DNA from: Paenibacillus kobensis NBRC 15729
GTDB taxonomy: Bacteria; Bacillota; Bacilli; Paenibacillales; Paenibacillaceae
Length of the DNA: 44,768 bases
Direction: 5' to 3'
Assembly (NCBI RefSeq): GCF_004000825.1
Contig: NZ_BILZ01000051.1
Location: forward strand, 1-44,768
Below the pieces are notes generated by a model, which made no database searches, was not told where the DNA came from, and saw only the letters and a list, made by a program, of their open reading frames with translations. This document shows, piece by piece, positions 32,099 through 41,017 of the stretch. The stretch's first letter is position 1. Every line of letters starts with the position of its first letter. Made by a program: the position numbers and the translations under genes.

Positions 32099-32443
32099 TT
32101 AAGCTTGCGGCAGCGCCGCAGCTACTTCCACCGCGCGGTCCAAGAACGTCTCGATCTCGTCACGCGTCTTGCGCAGCTTGCTGACGAATCGGATAACCTC
32201 TTGACCGTTCTTGAACGCGATGAAGCTCGGAATGCCCAGAATGTTCAGCTCGCTGCACAGATCAGGAAGATCGTCGCGGTCGATCTGAACGAACTGCAAC
32301 CGGTCCGCGTAAGCCGCTTCTACCTCTGGCATGAACGGATCGATAAAATGGCAGTCTTTGCACCATGTCGTCTTGAAGATCGCAATCGTAAGCTCGCCTG
32401 CGGCTGCCTCACGGAACTGTTCGTCTGTTGTAATGACTCTCAT
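32099..32443 (-). CDS. Thioredoxin-family protein with CKDC active site
   Basis: A 114-aa cytosolic thioredoxin fold with the redox motif TTWCKDCHF (Cys28, Cys31), a cis-Pro segment GIPSFIAF, and IQIDRDDLPDL. Classical thioredoxins have WCGPC, so this is a variant, similar to YtpP-type proteins. It may reduce specific disulfides or handle low-molecular-weight thiols. It follows the lipoprotein gene by 34 nt on the same strand and has a perfect terminator downstream, so the two probably form a unit. Confidence 0.85.
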   Translation of the reverse strand: MRVITTDEQFREAAAGELTIAIFKTTWCKDCHFIDPFMPEVEAAYADRLQFVQIDRDDLPDLCSELNILGIPSFIAFKNGQEVIRFVSKLRKTRDEIETFLDRAVEVAAALPQA

Positions 32444-32477
32444 GTTGTACTCCTCCTAGCGTTTAACTTCCTTGAAC

Positions 32478-34085
32478 TTAATGGACTTCCCGAGTAATTT
32501 CCAGCCACAGCTTCTCATTCGTATCGAATGTCTCCCAGCGTACGGAAGCACCGAGTGCCTTCGCTAAATCACGGGCCGGTACATAGACCGCATTATCGAT
32601 CGTCGTCGTTGGGAACGACCACTTCACCGTTTTGCCGTTCACGGTCGCTTGGCTGCTTCCCTTCTTCAACGTAATCGACGTGCCGGTCGCACCGTCATTC
32701 AATTTGATCCGGTCGAGATCCAGCTTGATGCTCGCGCCAAGTTCCGATGCGACTCTTCTTAACGGTACAAGCGTAACGCCGGAAGGCGTAATGATCGCTG
32801 GTTGATTGCTGTACAGGCCGACAATAACTTCTTGGCGTCCGATATGCAGCTCTTGGTCCAGCAGGCTGTATACGTCGGACGCCGGGTCGAACATCCGCAG
32901 CACTTCGTAGCCTTGCAGATTTTCGAGCGATTCCAGCTCTACAGCGGATTTCTTCTGATCGTCGCCAACCTTGTCGACTGCGACGTCACCGTTAATATTC
33001 CACATTTCCGACTTGATCGACAGCGACAGCCCTTCGATCGGCGGAAGTTCTTCTTCGTCTTCGCTTGCCAGCGCCTTCCTGTCAGACTTGAACTGCAAGT
33101 CGAGGGACGATTTGCGAATATCGAGCTTCGAGTCAACGTACAGATCCGCTTGTGCGAAGCTGTTCTTGTTCACGATCGCAGCGAAGTCATCGGCTTGCTC
33201 CTGTTCCTTCATCGAATCGCTGAAAGATGCCAAGCCGTCGATCATTTCGTCGATAATCTCATCGATTTCCTCATCGGTTGGCCGGATATTTCCGCCCTCC
33301 TCCGACGCTTCAATCGCTTGTTTCAAGCTCGGATCGGCGAGGACGATATCGACGAGCCCGACCATCGTCTTCCGCAGTCCTTCGCGGTCGTTCTGCAGCT
33401 TGCCAACGTAATCCTTCACCCAGTTCCACATTTGCTCCGCATCCAGCTTAACGCTGACATGCGCAAGCGTCATGGACTCGCCGTTCACCGTCGTTTGCGC
33501 GAGCGGATCTACCGACAGCCCTTCCGGATTCGGCATCGTGCCGACCAAGTAACCGCCGACATGGTCGATCAACTGGCGCCCAACCTCTGTAATCGTCTGC
33601 TCCGTGACCGGACTAGCGCCGTCCTCGTCCGTAAGGCCAAGGCCGAGGGTTTCAAGTGCGCTCGCACCGCTCATGTCGAGCAAGAACGGCTGTTTCGCTC
33701 CTTCGAGCGTCATAAGCGAAGTCTCGCCATCGACCACCATGCCGAAACCGAATGAACGGCTGCCAAGCGACAAATCGCCCTTGACCGACATATGGTCATT
33801 GTCTCTTAATTTCATCTCGTTAATCTGCAGCTTCACATTCGACAGCATCGAGATCAATTCTTGTCCGCCCTCGGACAGATCTTCATCGTCCGCAAGCGCT
33901 TGTTCATCCCACAATAGCTTAAGTTCAACCGACTGTTTGCTTTCAGCCGACTGTACCTTCAGGCTGTTCAGCAACATTTTGTTCAGATCCACGCCTGCCA
34001 CTGCCTGACAGCCCGCTATGATCACGACGACTGCCGCAAGCAATACTAAATACGTTCGTTTGAACCGCTTGATCCCCTTCAACAT
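32478..34085 (-). CDS. Large lipoprotein with copper amine oxidase N-terminal-type domain
   Basis: A 535-aa exported lipoprotein (lipobox VIIAGC at Cys25 or so). Residues ~40-390 are a beta-rich, acidic region of unknown family with repeated KLDxxxxW-type strands. The C-terminal ~120 residues match the copper amine oxidase N-terminal domain that is common as a surface module in Paenibacillus: AIITPSGVTLVPLRRVASEL and VYVPARDLAKALGASV. That module has no oxidase activity on its own and is thought to bind cell-wall components. The gene is followed by a thioredoxin gene 34 nt away. Function unknown beyond the surface location. Confidence 0.8.
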   Translation of the reverse strand: MLKGIKRFKRTYLVLLAAVVVIIAGCQAVAGVDLNKMLLNSLKVQSAESKQSVELKLLWDEQALADDEDLSEGGQELISMLSNVKLQINEMKLRDNDHMSVKGDLSLGSRSFGFGMVVDGETSLMTLEGAKQPFLLDMSGASALETLGLGLTDEDGASPVTEQTITEVGRQLIDHVGGYLVGTMPNPEGLSVDPLAQTTVNGESMTLAHVSVKLDAEQMWNWVKDYVGKLQNDREGLRKTMVGLVDIVLADPSLKQAIEASEEGGNIRPTDEEIDEIIDEMIDGLASFSDSMKEQEQADDFAAIVNKNSFAQADLYVDSKLDIRKSSLDLQFKSDRKALASEDEEELPPIEGLSLSIKSEMWNINGDVAVDKVGDDQKKSAVELESLENLQGYEVLRMFDPASDVYSLLDQELHIGRQEVIVGLYSNQPAIITPSGVTLVPLRRVASELGASIKLDLDRIKLNDGATGTSITLKKGSSQATVNGKTVKWSFPTTTIDNAVYVPARDLAKALGASVRWETFDTNEKLWLEITREVH

Positions 34086-34129
34086 CAGACGCTCCTCCCA
34101 TGATAGGCAACTCTCATAAATTCAATCCC

Positions 34130-34138
34130 ATTCTACCA
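34130..34138 (-). promoter_or_regulatory. Extended -10 promoter of lipoprotein gene
   Basis: TGGTAGAAT reads as an extended -10 on the minus strand, about 45 nt upstream of ATG 34085. No good -35 is present. Confidence 0.35.
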
Positions 34139-34185
34139 TGAATAGGAAGACTTGAGCTGATGTTAAAGCATTATTTTAGCCAAAA

Positions 34186-35820
34186 TTAACCGCGGCTAGC
34201 AGCAGGCGCCAGACGCATGAGCGGACCGAACAGCTTGCGCAGCGGCGCCGGGAACGAACGAACGTCCGACGGCTGGACGACGCGCAGCAGCACGAGCAGC
34301 ACGAGATAGAGCACACCGGCTGCCGCGCCGGAAGCGATACAGCCGAGCAAATAAACAAGCTTATCCGGAAGTGCGTCCAGCAGCAGCGTGCGAACGCCGT
34401 ATTCGGCGCCGAAGCCGGCTGCAGCCGTTACGGCTACCGTTACGATATAACCCGTCCACCGTCTGCCGAGCGTCTGCAGCGGAACAATCTGCCGGATCGA
34501 ACGCAGATTGAGCACCGTGACGATCATGAAGCACAGCGTCGAAGCGATAATGAATCCATACATGCCAAGCACCGGCCCGAGAATAATGCTTCCCAGCACA
34601 AGTACAGCCAATCCGATCAGCGTGTTGTACATTGGCGTTCTCGGCTTGCCGAGGCCGTATAGAATCGAATTACTGGTCATCATCGAGATTTGGAAGATCG
34701 TCCCTGCGGTCAGCGCCGCAACGATACCGCCGCCCTTTACATCCTCGAAGAGCAAACCGGTCACCGATTGGGCCGCAACGGTCAGCACAAGCGCGGCCGG
34801 CACGCCGGTAAATACGACAATCCGCATCACGAGCGACGACTGCCGCTGCACCTCGTCCATATTGCGCGTCGAGAAGGCGGATGAGATGACCGGAATAATC
34901 GATGAGCTCAGTGCAATAGCCAGTATCGGCGGAATGCCCGCGACCGAGATCGCCTTCAAACCGAACGCATCAAGCACCTGTTCAGCTTCCAGTCCGGAAT
35001 AGAAACTGCCGCTCAACCGAACGAGAAACGAATTATCGAACATGTACACCAAGTTAACGGTCATCGCTGTCACCACGATCGGCAGCGACATCGTAAAGAT
35101 TTCGCGGTAAATCGAGCGGAACGGAAGTGTGGACCGTTCAAACCGCAGTCTTCCCGCCTTAACCTCCGCCGAGTCCTGCATGTTCAGCTTGCGGCCGTAC
35201 CACATCATGACGGCAAGCGCTCCGACTCCCCCGATCACGCTGCCGAAGGAAGCCGCAGCCGCAATCCAGCGGTCGCCCCATCCCGCGGATACGACCGCAA
35301 GTGCGAGACCGACGCCGAACAGGACACGCAATATTTGCTCGATAATCTGGGAGATGCCGCCTGCGGACATCAACTGCCGGCCTTGGAAATAGCCGCGCAT
35401 CATCGCAATCGTCGGGAACAGCAGCAGCGCAGGCGCAATCGCCTGAATGGACGCATCCGCGAGCGGAATGCGGGCCACGTGGGAGCTGTACCATGGGGCC
35501 GCAACGAACAGCACAAGTGCCATAATGACGCCTGTCACGATGCCGAACAGCAGCGCCGCCTTATAGATGCGCTGCGCTTCGCCCGCCTTGCCGAGCGCAT
35601 GCCGTTCGGATACCATCTTGCTGATTGCGCTCGGCAGTCCGCCGGTTGCGATGACGAGCAGCCATAGATAAACGTTATTCGCTAGGCCAAGTGCCGCGCC
35701 GCCTCCTGAGCCCATCATATAATCGAGCGGCACCCGCTGGAAAATACCGAGCACGCGCGCAGCCAACGCAGCTACGGCTAGAATGATCGTACCTTTAATT
35801 AATGAGTCCTTCTTAAGCAT
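34186..35820 (-). CDS. MOP-family lipid flippase (SpoVB/YtgP/MurJ type)
   Basis: A 544-aa polytopic membrane protein with about 14 helices. It begins MLKKDSLIKGTIILAVAALA and has RVLGIFQRVPLDYMMGSGG in helix 1-2, the SpoVB/YtgP layout. B. subtilis YtgP (MurJ) is the same length, so this is likely a lipid II flippase that moves cell-wall precursor outward. Another SpoVB-like copy may exist elsewhere in the genome. The gene is separate, with a perfect stem upstream that terminates thuA. Confidence 0.85.
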   Translation of the reverse strand: MLKKDSLIKGTIILAVAALAARVLGIFQRVPLDYMMGSGGGAALGLANNVYLWLLVIATGGLPSAISKMVSERHALGKAGEAQRIYKAALLFGIVTGVIMALVLFVAAPWYSSHVARIPLADASIQAIAPALLLFPTIAMMRGYFQGRQLMSAGGISQIIEQILRVLFGVGLALAVVSAGWGDRWIAAAASFGSVIGGVGALAVMMWYGRKLNMQDSAEVKAGRLRFERSTLPFRSIYREIFTMSLPIVVTAMTVNLVYMFDNSFLVRLSGSFYSGLEAEQVLDAFGLKAISVAGIPPILAIALSSSIIPVISSAFSTRNMDEVQRQSSLVMRIVVFTGVPAALVLTVAAQSVTGLLFEDVKGGGIVAALTAGTIFQISMMTSNSILYGLGKPRTPMYNTLIGLAVLVLGSIILGPVLGMYGFIIASTLCFMIVTVLNLRSIRQIVPLQTLGRRWTGYIVTVAVTAAAGFGAEYGVRTLLLDALPDKLVYLLGCIASGAAAGVLYLVLLVLLRVVQPSDVRSFPAPLRKLFGPLMRLAPAASRG

Positions 35821-35891
35821 AATCTAAGCTTCGTCCTCTCCGTCGTTACATTCGCCAGCATGCATTGTTGCATTACTTGTATGCCAACTCC

Positions 35892-35957
35892 AAAAAACGG
35901 CACGATCATCCCGGCCCCTCCGGCTAGAGCAGCCGGAAGTCCGGGGCGATCGTGCCG
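35892..35957 (-). terminator. Terminator of thuA-type gene
   Basis: CGGCACGATC (35898-35907) pairs with GATCGTGCCG (35948-35957), with a second internal CCGGCT/AGCCGG stem. On the minus strand six T follow (35892-35897). Confidence 0.8.
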
Positions 35958-35988
35958 CCCGCTTCTGATTGTACACCGTTATTTTATT

Positions 35989-36714
35989 TTACGCCTTGCC
36001 GCCAATCGGTTCAAGCGGTTGATGATTGCCGCGCACCGGCTTCCCCGCTCCGGACGGAGCCGCCCACTGCACAGCGTTCTTGAGCACCTGCAGCACCTGC
36101 GGGTTATAGTAGGTCGGATACGTCTCGTGGCCCGGACGGAAGTAGAAGATTTTTCCTTGTCCCCTGTAGAAGGTACAGCCGCTCCGGAACACTTCGCCGC
36201 CCTCGAACCAGCTGATGAAGACAAGCTCGTCCGGCGCCGGGATATCGAAATGCTCGCCGTACATTTCCTCATGCTCGAGTGTAATATACTCCGGCAGACC
36301 AGCCGCGATCGGATGCGCCGGATTAACGACCCAGATACGCTCCTTCTCGCCTGCTTCGCGCCATTTTAGATCACATCCGGTGCCCATCAGCTTTTTGAAA
36401 ATTTTCGAGAAATGTCCGGAATGCAGCACGATCAGCCCCATGCCCTCCATCACTCTCGCGTGCACACGTTCGACGATCGCATCCTCCACCCGGTCATGGC
36501 CCATATGTCCCCACCAGATCAGAACGTCCGTCTCTGCAAGAACCTCTTGCGTCAATCCGTGCTCCGGCTGCTCCAACGTTGCCGTCCGGACCTGTACGTT
36601 CCCGCCGCTAATGCCGCTGGCGATTGCCTGATGGATGCCGTCTGGATAGACGCGGCGCACCTCCTCATGGACGTGCTCATGCAAATACTCATTCCATACC
36701 GTTACTTTCACCAT
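35989..36714 (-). CDS. ThuA-domain protein
   Basis: A 241-aa class I glutamine amidotransferase-like ThuA protein with [11 protein letters not shown] near the N-terminus, [11 protein letters not shown] in the nucleophile-elbow region and [14 protein letters not shown] near the end. The usual amidotransferase Cys is absent, as in ThuA proteins. Rhizobial ThuA is linked to trehalose or sucrose metabolism; here no sugar gene adjoins it, so the substrate is not inferred. It is well separated from the DUF456 gene. Confidence 0.85.
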   Translation of the reverse strand: MVKVTVWNEYLHEHVHEEVRRVYPDGIHQAIASGISGGNVQVRTATLEQPEHGLTQEVLAETDVLIWWGHMGHDRVEDAIVERVHARVMEGMGLIVLHSGHFSKIFKKLMGTGCDLKWREAGEKERIWVVNPAHPIAAGLPEYITLEHEEMYGEHFDIPAPDELVFISWFEGGEVFRSGCTFYRGQGKIFYFRPGHETYPTYYNPQVLQVLKNAVQWAAPSGAGKPVRGNHQPLEPIGGKA

Positions 36715-36741
36715 TCGTCTCCAACTCCTCGATAGGATGAT

Positions 36742-37227
36742 TTAAAGAAGCCAAATGAAGAACAAGACGATCATCAGCAACTGCAAGACGAATTTGGCGA
36801 CGGTGCTCGTGAATAAGCCGACGACCGATCCGAGGCCGACCTTCATCGACTTCTCGAAATTGGAATTAGCGAAAAACATTTCACCGATAACCGCGCCTAA
36901 GAATGGACCGAGAATAAGACCGAAAGCCGGAATAACGAACGGACCGATAATGACGCCGATCGTGCTGCCAATGACGGAAGCCCGCGAGCCTCCGAACTTT
37001 TTGACGCCCCAGGCATTGACCGCGTAATCGGCTATGAACAGCACGATTAAGATGACGGTCTGAATCGTCCAGAACCAGAATCCGAACGGCGAGAAGCTGA
37101 TGCAGAGGCCGTATACGAAAAATGCAGCATAGATCGCCACGACACCCGGCAGAATCGGATATACCGCTCCAGCCATCCCGACGAGGAACAGCACGGCGAT
37201 AATAATCCAGCCGATAATTTCAAGCAT
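36742..37227 (-). CDS. DUF456-family membrane protein
   Basis: A 161-aa, mostly hydrophobic protein with about five helices. The repeated Gly-rich helices and the segment VIGSTIGVIIGPFVIPAFG define DUF456. Function is unknown. Its ATG overlaps the HAD gene stop as TAATG, so the two are translationally coupled. Confidence 0.85.
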   Translation of the reverse strand: MLEIIGWIIIAVLFLVGMAGAVYPILPGVVAIYAAFFVYGLCISFSPFGFWFWTIQTVILIVLFIADYAVNAWGVKKFGGSRASVIGSTIGVIIGPFVIPAFGLILGPFLGAVIGEMFFANSNFEKSMKVGLGSVVGLFTSTVAKFVLQLLMIVLFFIWLL

Positions 37228-37994
37228 TACAGCGCCCCCTTCGCTTTCAGCACATATTTGCGCAGCACCTCAGCGACGCCATGCTCTTGGTTCGTGAACG
37301 TAACCGCGTTCGCCGCACGCTTCACCTCGTCCTGCGCATTGCCCATCGCCACGCCCAGTCCCGCTTCGCGGATCGCTGCGATGTCGTTCAGACTGTCGCC
37401 GACGGCTACCGTCTCCGACATATCGATCTTCAGCATCGTGCACAGCTCGCGAAGCGCAGATGCTTTCGTAATGCCGAGCGGATTCATTTCCAGATTCCAA
37501 GGCGAAGAGTTCGTGATCTCAAGATTGCCCCAGGAGGACACTTCCTTGAGGATCGCTTCGCGCGCCTTATCGTCCTCTGTGTAATAACCGAATTTCAGCC
37601 AATGATGATCGGCGTAACGGTCGGCCGGCTGAATCCAAGTCTCCTTGTTGTACACCGCATCTGTCGAGTACGCCCAGTACCATACTTCCGGATGCTGCAG
37701 CGCCAGCCGATGCATCCGTTTGATCGTCTCCGGATCGACAAGCGTGCGTCTGTGCAGCACATGCGGCCGCGACCAAATCTCGCTGCCGTTCACTGTAATC
37801 ATCGGAACGTTCATCAGTCCCAGCTGTTCCGCATAAGGGAGCGCGCTCCGAAACCCGCGCCCCGTGGAGAAACAGACAATGACGCCTGCCTCCATCGCTT
37901 TCTGAATCCATCGGCGGTTCGTCTCGCTGACTTCCTGCAGATCATTGAGCAGCGTACCGTCCATATCCAATGCAACTAGCTTGTATGTACCCAT
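37227..37994 (-). CDS. Cof-type HAD-IIB phosphatase
   Basis: A 255-aa HAD hydrolase. Motif I is ALDMDGTLL (Asp10 and Asp12), motif II is CFSTGR, and motif IV is VAVGDSLNDIAAIREAGLGVAMGNA. The Cof cap domain (C2B) lies between. These enzymes hydrolyse small phosphorylated metabolites such as sugar phosphates; the exact substrate cannot be read. ATG 37994 has GGGGAGG about 9 nt upstream. It is the first gene of a HAD-DUF456 unit. Confidence 0.9.
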   Translation of the reverse strand: MGTYKLVALDMDGTLLNDLQEVSETNRRWIQKAMEAGVIVCFSTGRGFRSALPYAEQLGLMNVPMITVNGSEIWSRPHVLHRRTLVDPETIKRMHRLALQHPEVWYWAYSTDAVYNKETWIQPADRYADHHWLKFGYYTEDDKAREAILKEVSSWGNLEITNSSPWNLEMNPLGITKASALRELCTMLKIDMSETVAVGDSLNDIAAIREAGLGVAMGNAQDEVKRAANAVTFTNQEHGVAEVLRKYVLKAKGAL

Positions 37995-38374
37995 CCCGTA
38001 TGGCCTCCCCTATCGGCAGAATGCACCTGTGGTGTTCGTGACACCCGCGCTCGGCGGGATGCTTGCTGCCGCACCGATTTCTGTTTTCCGATATTGTAGC
38101 ATATTTCATCTTGGCTACCTACATGCCGAAGCCGGCGGGATGGCCCGACCTTAGTCGGGAACACTTGAAGCTTTGCTCGCGCAACGCCGCTCACGCACAT
38201 CGCGCAAACGTTTGCATTAATAGGGACAAACCGGCCTCGGCTTTCCGCCAAACCCGGTAACTGCATCTTCAGTTGTCTTCTTTGCTATACGTTCAATCTG
38301 ATTATAGCGGGGATCACCTCGTTGTGCTCTCCCTCACATTGGTGCATTTATATTGCATTTTGGCTCGAGACTCC
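37995..38374. promoter_or_regulatory. Non-coding region upstream of HAD gene, with promoter and stems
   Basis: A 380-bp stretch with no gene. On the minus strand an extended -10 TGCTACAAT (38093-38101) should start the HAD-DUF456 transcript. Further upstream are CCCGAC..GTCGGG and GCCGGCTTCGGC stems and the palindrome GCAAACGTTTGC at 38204-38215, which nearly fits a LacI/CcpA-type operator. I could not match a known riboswitch. Confidence 0.5.
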
Positions 38375-38470
38375 TCACACGCCGAACATCGCAACCGCTA
38401 GGCCGAGGTACAGCACCGTCATGATCCATCTTTTGACTGCCCCGTTCATTTTCGCCCGATTGTTTCTCAT
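38375..38470 (-). CDS. 31-aa small membrane peptide
   Basis: A short reading frame below usual gene-finder limits. ATG 38470 is preceded by GGGGAGGGG with good spacing. The product is basic at its start (MRNNRAKMNGAVKRW), then has one hydrophobic helix (IMTVLYLGLAVAMFGV) and stops. Size and design resemble the many single-helix regulatory or stress peptides of Gram-positive bacteria. It lies downstream of PBP2 beyond a perfect terminator, so it needs its own promoter. The ribosome binding site and helix make it plausible, not proven. Confidence 0.5.
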   Translation of the reverse strand: MRNNRAKMNGAVKRWIMTVLYLGLAVAMFGV

Positions 38471-38641
38471 CGCACATCCCCTCCCCTGCTTAACGAGAAA
38501 TAAAATCTATTCTTCACGGACTGCCCGAACAGTTCGCCTTCTTGTTTATGATATGCAAAAGAGTTTCCTTGGTGCAAAATTTTTGGTCGTGTTATGCAGT
38601 CCCTGCTCTTCTCACCCGATCCAAGCCGTGGCAAACAAATA

Positions 38642-38680
38642 AGCCGTTTTTTGTTCCTTTACAAGGAACAAAAAACGGCT
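38642..38680 (-). terminator. Terminator of PBP2 gene
   Basis: AGCCGTTTTTTGTTCCTT (38642-38659) pairs perfectly with AAGGAACAAAAAACGGCT (38663-38680) around a 3-nt loop, an 18-bp stem with A/T runs inside it. It lies 20 nt after the PBP2 stop codon. Confidence 0.85.
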
Positions 38681-38699
38681 CAGTCATCGTTACTTTACA

Positions 38700-40907
38700 T
38701 TAATCTACATTGTCGTTCGCTGCGCCGTTACCGCCGGCCGCAGCGCCATTCGCCGCGTTGTCAGTACCAGTGCCCGAATTGGCATTCGCACCTGCGTTGG
38801 CATTCGCACCCGCGTTGGCATTCGTGCCAGCGCCCATCTGATTTCCTGCCGTATTAGCCGGCGGCGTCGATGGGTGGCGCGGTGTGCCATTCAAGCCGAT
38901 CTCATCGTCGTACGCGTCGAAAATTTTGCGGGCGATCGGTGCTGCACCCTTCGCGCCGAATCCGCCTTCCGGTACGACGACCGCAACCGCAAGCACCGGA
39001 TTATCAGCAGGAGCGTACGCGATAAACACCGCGTTATCGACCGTCTTGCCGCCGACGGATTGCTGCGACGTACCCGTTTTACTCGCATACGTGTAATTTA
39101 CGCCGGCGAAAGCTACGTCTACGTTAACGAGCTCCATGCCGCGCTTCACTTCTTCCCAATACTCTTTAGGAATATCGATTGTATTGAGCACCTCTGGCTT
39201 AAAGCCTTGAACGAGTTGGCCGTCGGATGTGACGATCTTGTCGATGAACTGCGGCTTCATCCGCTTGCCTTGATTCGCCAGAGCAGCCGTATACTGCGCA
39301 AGCTGAAGCACGGTATAACGCGCCTGCTGGCCGAACGATGAACGGATAAGCGCCGACTGCGCGCTCGCCGTCTGCGCCTCGTGGTAATACTCCACGATGC
39401 CTTCCGACTCGAATGGCAGGTCGCTGCCCGTTTTGATCCCAAGTCCAAATTCTTTCATGTAACGGTCCCACGTATCGACGCCTTTGGGACCTTTGTATTT
39501 CTCGTACATTTTCTGGCCGACCATTGCCGCCATGAACGGGTTGGACGATTTGCCGATAGCAAGAGCAGGGTCCAGTCTGCCGTAGGCGTGGTTCAAGGCA
39601 TTGCCGATTCTGACCTTGCTTCCTTCGCGGCCGAAGTAGAATACACCGTTATCATTATAGGTCGACGTCGTCGTGAACAAGCCTTCGTTCAAGCCGACGA
39701 GGATGGACAACGGCTTCTGCGTCGAACCGAGCATGACGAGCGACGGCGCATGGCGTCCCGCTTCCTTCTCATCTTCATACGGCGCAAGCACCTCTCGGAT
39801 CGTGCCGTTCTTCAGCATGTAGATACTGTTATCATAGTCCTCGGGACTAATCTTACCCCCGGACCAAATGTTCGGATTGTAGTCCGGCATACTCGCCATC
39901 GCAACAACTTTGCCTGTATTAACTTCCATCGCGACGGCGTAGCCCGTCTTCGGCTTCTGATTCGCCTTCAGAATGTCCGGACTCGTCTTCAAATAAGCGA
40001 GATGGTCGGTAATCGCCTGCTCTGTCTTAAGCTGTACGTCTTTATTAATCGTCAGATACAGGTCGTTCCCTTTCTCGGGATTCGTAATCGTCGGCGGGCC
40101 GATAATTTTGCTCAAGGCGTTGACCGGATATACCTTCAACCCGTTCTTGCCCCGCAGCTCATCCTGATACATGAGCTCGATGCCGTCCATACCGACGTCT
40201 TCCTGATCCAAATATTCGAGCTTCGAATCTTTGGTCTCTTCCTTCTTCTCCGCGTAGAAGTCAAGCGAGTTCACAGCAGAGTTGAACTTCTTCAAATAAC
40301 CGACGAGCTGTACCGCAATCGAACCCGTATCATAGTGGCGTACGCTCTCCTCGATAATGTCGATTCCGTCAAATAAGTTGCGGTTTTCCATAAAATAAGC
40401 GATTTCTTCGTTCGTCAGATCGGACTTGATCCGGCGCGGCGTCGAAATTGTATTTTTCTTAAATCCGAGATCGAGCTGACGCAGCACATCGTCGGCTGTC
40501 ATCTGCTTGGCAGAATCACCGAATTGGGCAAAAATCGAAGAAAGCTGCTCTGCGAACGGGCGCATCCGCTCTTCAATCTCTTTCTGCTGCTCCTTCGCCG
40601 TCTTCCCCTTCAGTTTCTTCCGAATATCCGGATCGAGCTTGTAATAGAGAGATTGCGTCGATGTCGAGTAAGCGATCGGATAACCGGTCGAATCGAGAAT
40701 GTTGCCCCGAATCGGCGGGAGTTTGACTTTCGTCGAGCTGATTTTGTTTTCTTCTGCTTTCAGCGTTGGACCTTCTACGAATTGAAGAATAGCCAGCCGA
40801 ATAATTAGGATGCTGAACAATAAAAAGATTGCAAAAAAGAATGCGTTGAGCCGAAACGAAAAATGTCTGCGGTTAACGATTTCGCGCTTCTGCTGATCTT
40901 CCGTCAC
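38700..40907 (-). CDS. Penicillin-binding protein 2 (MrdA-type transpeptidase) with low-complexity tail
   Basis: A 735-aa class B PBP. It has a short cytosolic N-terminus, one membrane anchor (AFFFAIFLLFSILIIRLAIL), a pedestal domain (PPIRGNILDSTGYPIAYS), and a transpeptidase domain with SxxK (LGSTQKPLS), SxN (KSSNPF) and KTG (SKTGTSQQS). It cross-links peptidoglycan during elongation. The final ~50 residues are Asn/Ala/Gly-rich, partly encoded by an 18-nt repeat at 38779-38832, and likely reach into the wall. The GTG start at 40907 has AGGAG 8 nt upstream; the longer frame from 40958 crosses that site. Terminator at 38642-38680. Confidence 0.9.
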   Translation of the reverse strand: MTEDQQKREIVNRRHFSFRLNAFFFAIFLLFSILIIRLAILQFVEGPTLKAEENKISSTKVKLPPIRGNILDSTGYPIAYSTSTQSLYYKLDPDIRKKLKGKTAKEQQKEIEERMRPFAEQLSSIFAQFGDSAKQMTADDVLRQLDLGFKKNTISTPRRIKSDLTNEEIAYFMENRNLFDGIDIIEESVRHYDTGSIAVQLVGYLKKFNSAVNSLDFYAEKKEETKDSKLEYLDQEDVGMDGIELMYQDELRGKNGLKVYPVNALSKIIGPPTITNPEKGNDLYLTINKDVQLKTEQAITDHLAYLKTSPDILKANQKPKTGYAVAMEVNTGKVVAMASMPDYNPNIWSGGKISPEDYDNSIYMLKNGTIREVLAPYEDEKEAGRHAPSLVMLGSTQKPLSILVGLNEGLFTTTSTYNDNGVFYFGREGSKVRIGNALNHAYGRLDPALAIGKSSNPFMAAMVGQKMYEKYKGPKGVDTWDRYMKEFGLGIKTGSDLPFESEGIVEYYHEAQTASAQSALIRSSFGQQARYTVLQLAQYTAALANQGKRMKPQFIDKIVTSDGQLVQGFKPEVLNTIDIPKEYWEEVKRGMELVNVDVAFAGVNYTYASKTGTSQQSVGGKTVDNAVFIAYAPADNPVLAVAVVVPEGGFGAKGAAPIARKIFDAYDDEIGLNGTPRHPSTPPANTAGNQMGAGTNANAGANANAGANANSGTGTDNAANGAAAGGNGAANDNVD
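38779..38832 (-). repeat. Three tandem 18-bp repeats in PBP2 tail
   Basis: TTGGCATTCGCACCTGCG is repeated at 38779-38796, 38797-38814 and, with three changes, 38815-38832. On the coding strand it yields the alternating Ala-Asn-Ala-Gly run of the PBP2 tail. In-frame copy changes would alter tail length only. Confidence 0.8.
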
Positions 40908-41017
40908 CTGTCTATCTCCTCCCACTTGTTGCAGCGTCCAGGCTGCATTCCGATCCATTGATCACTTCTATCTTAACGAGCAACGCCGGTAAAAAGTTTC
41001 CCAGCCGCCCCTACTAT

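Noticed and set aside
38101-38300. Cyclic di-GMP or other known riboswitch
   Set aside because: Short pieces such as GCAAAGC and GGTAGCC recall one, but the full order of conserved stems and the GAAA tetraloop are missing.
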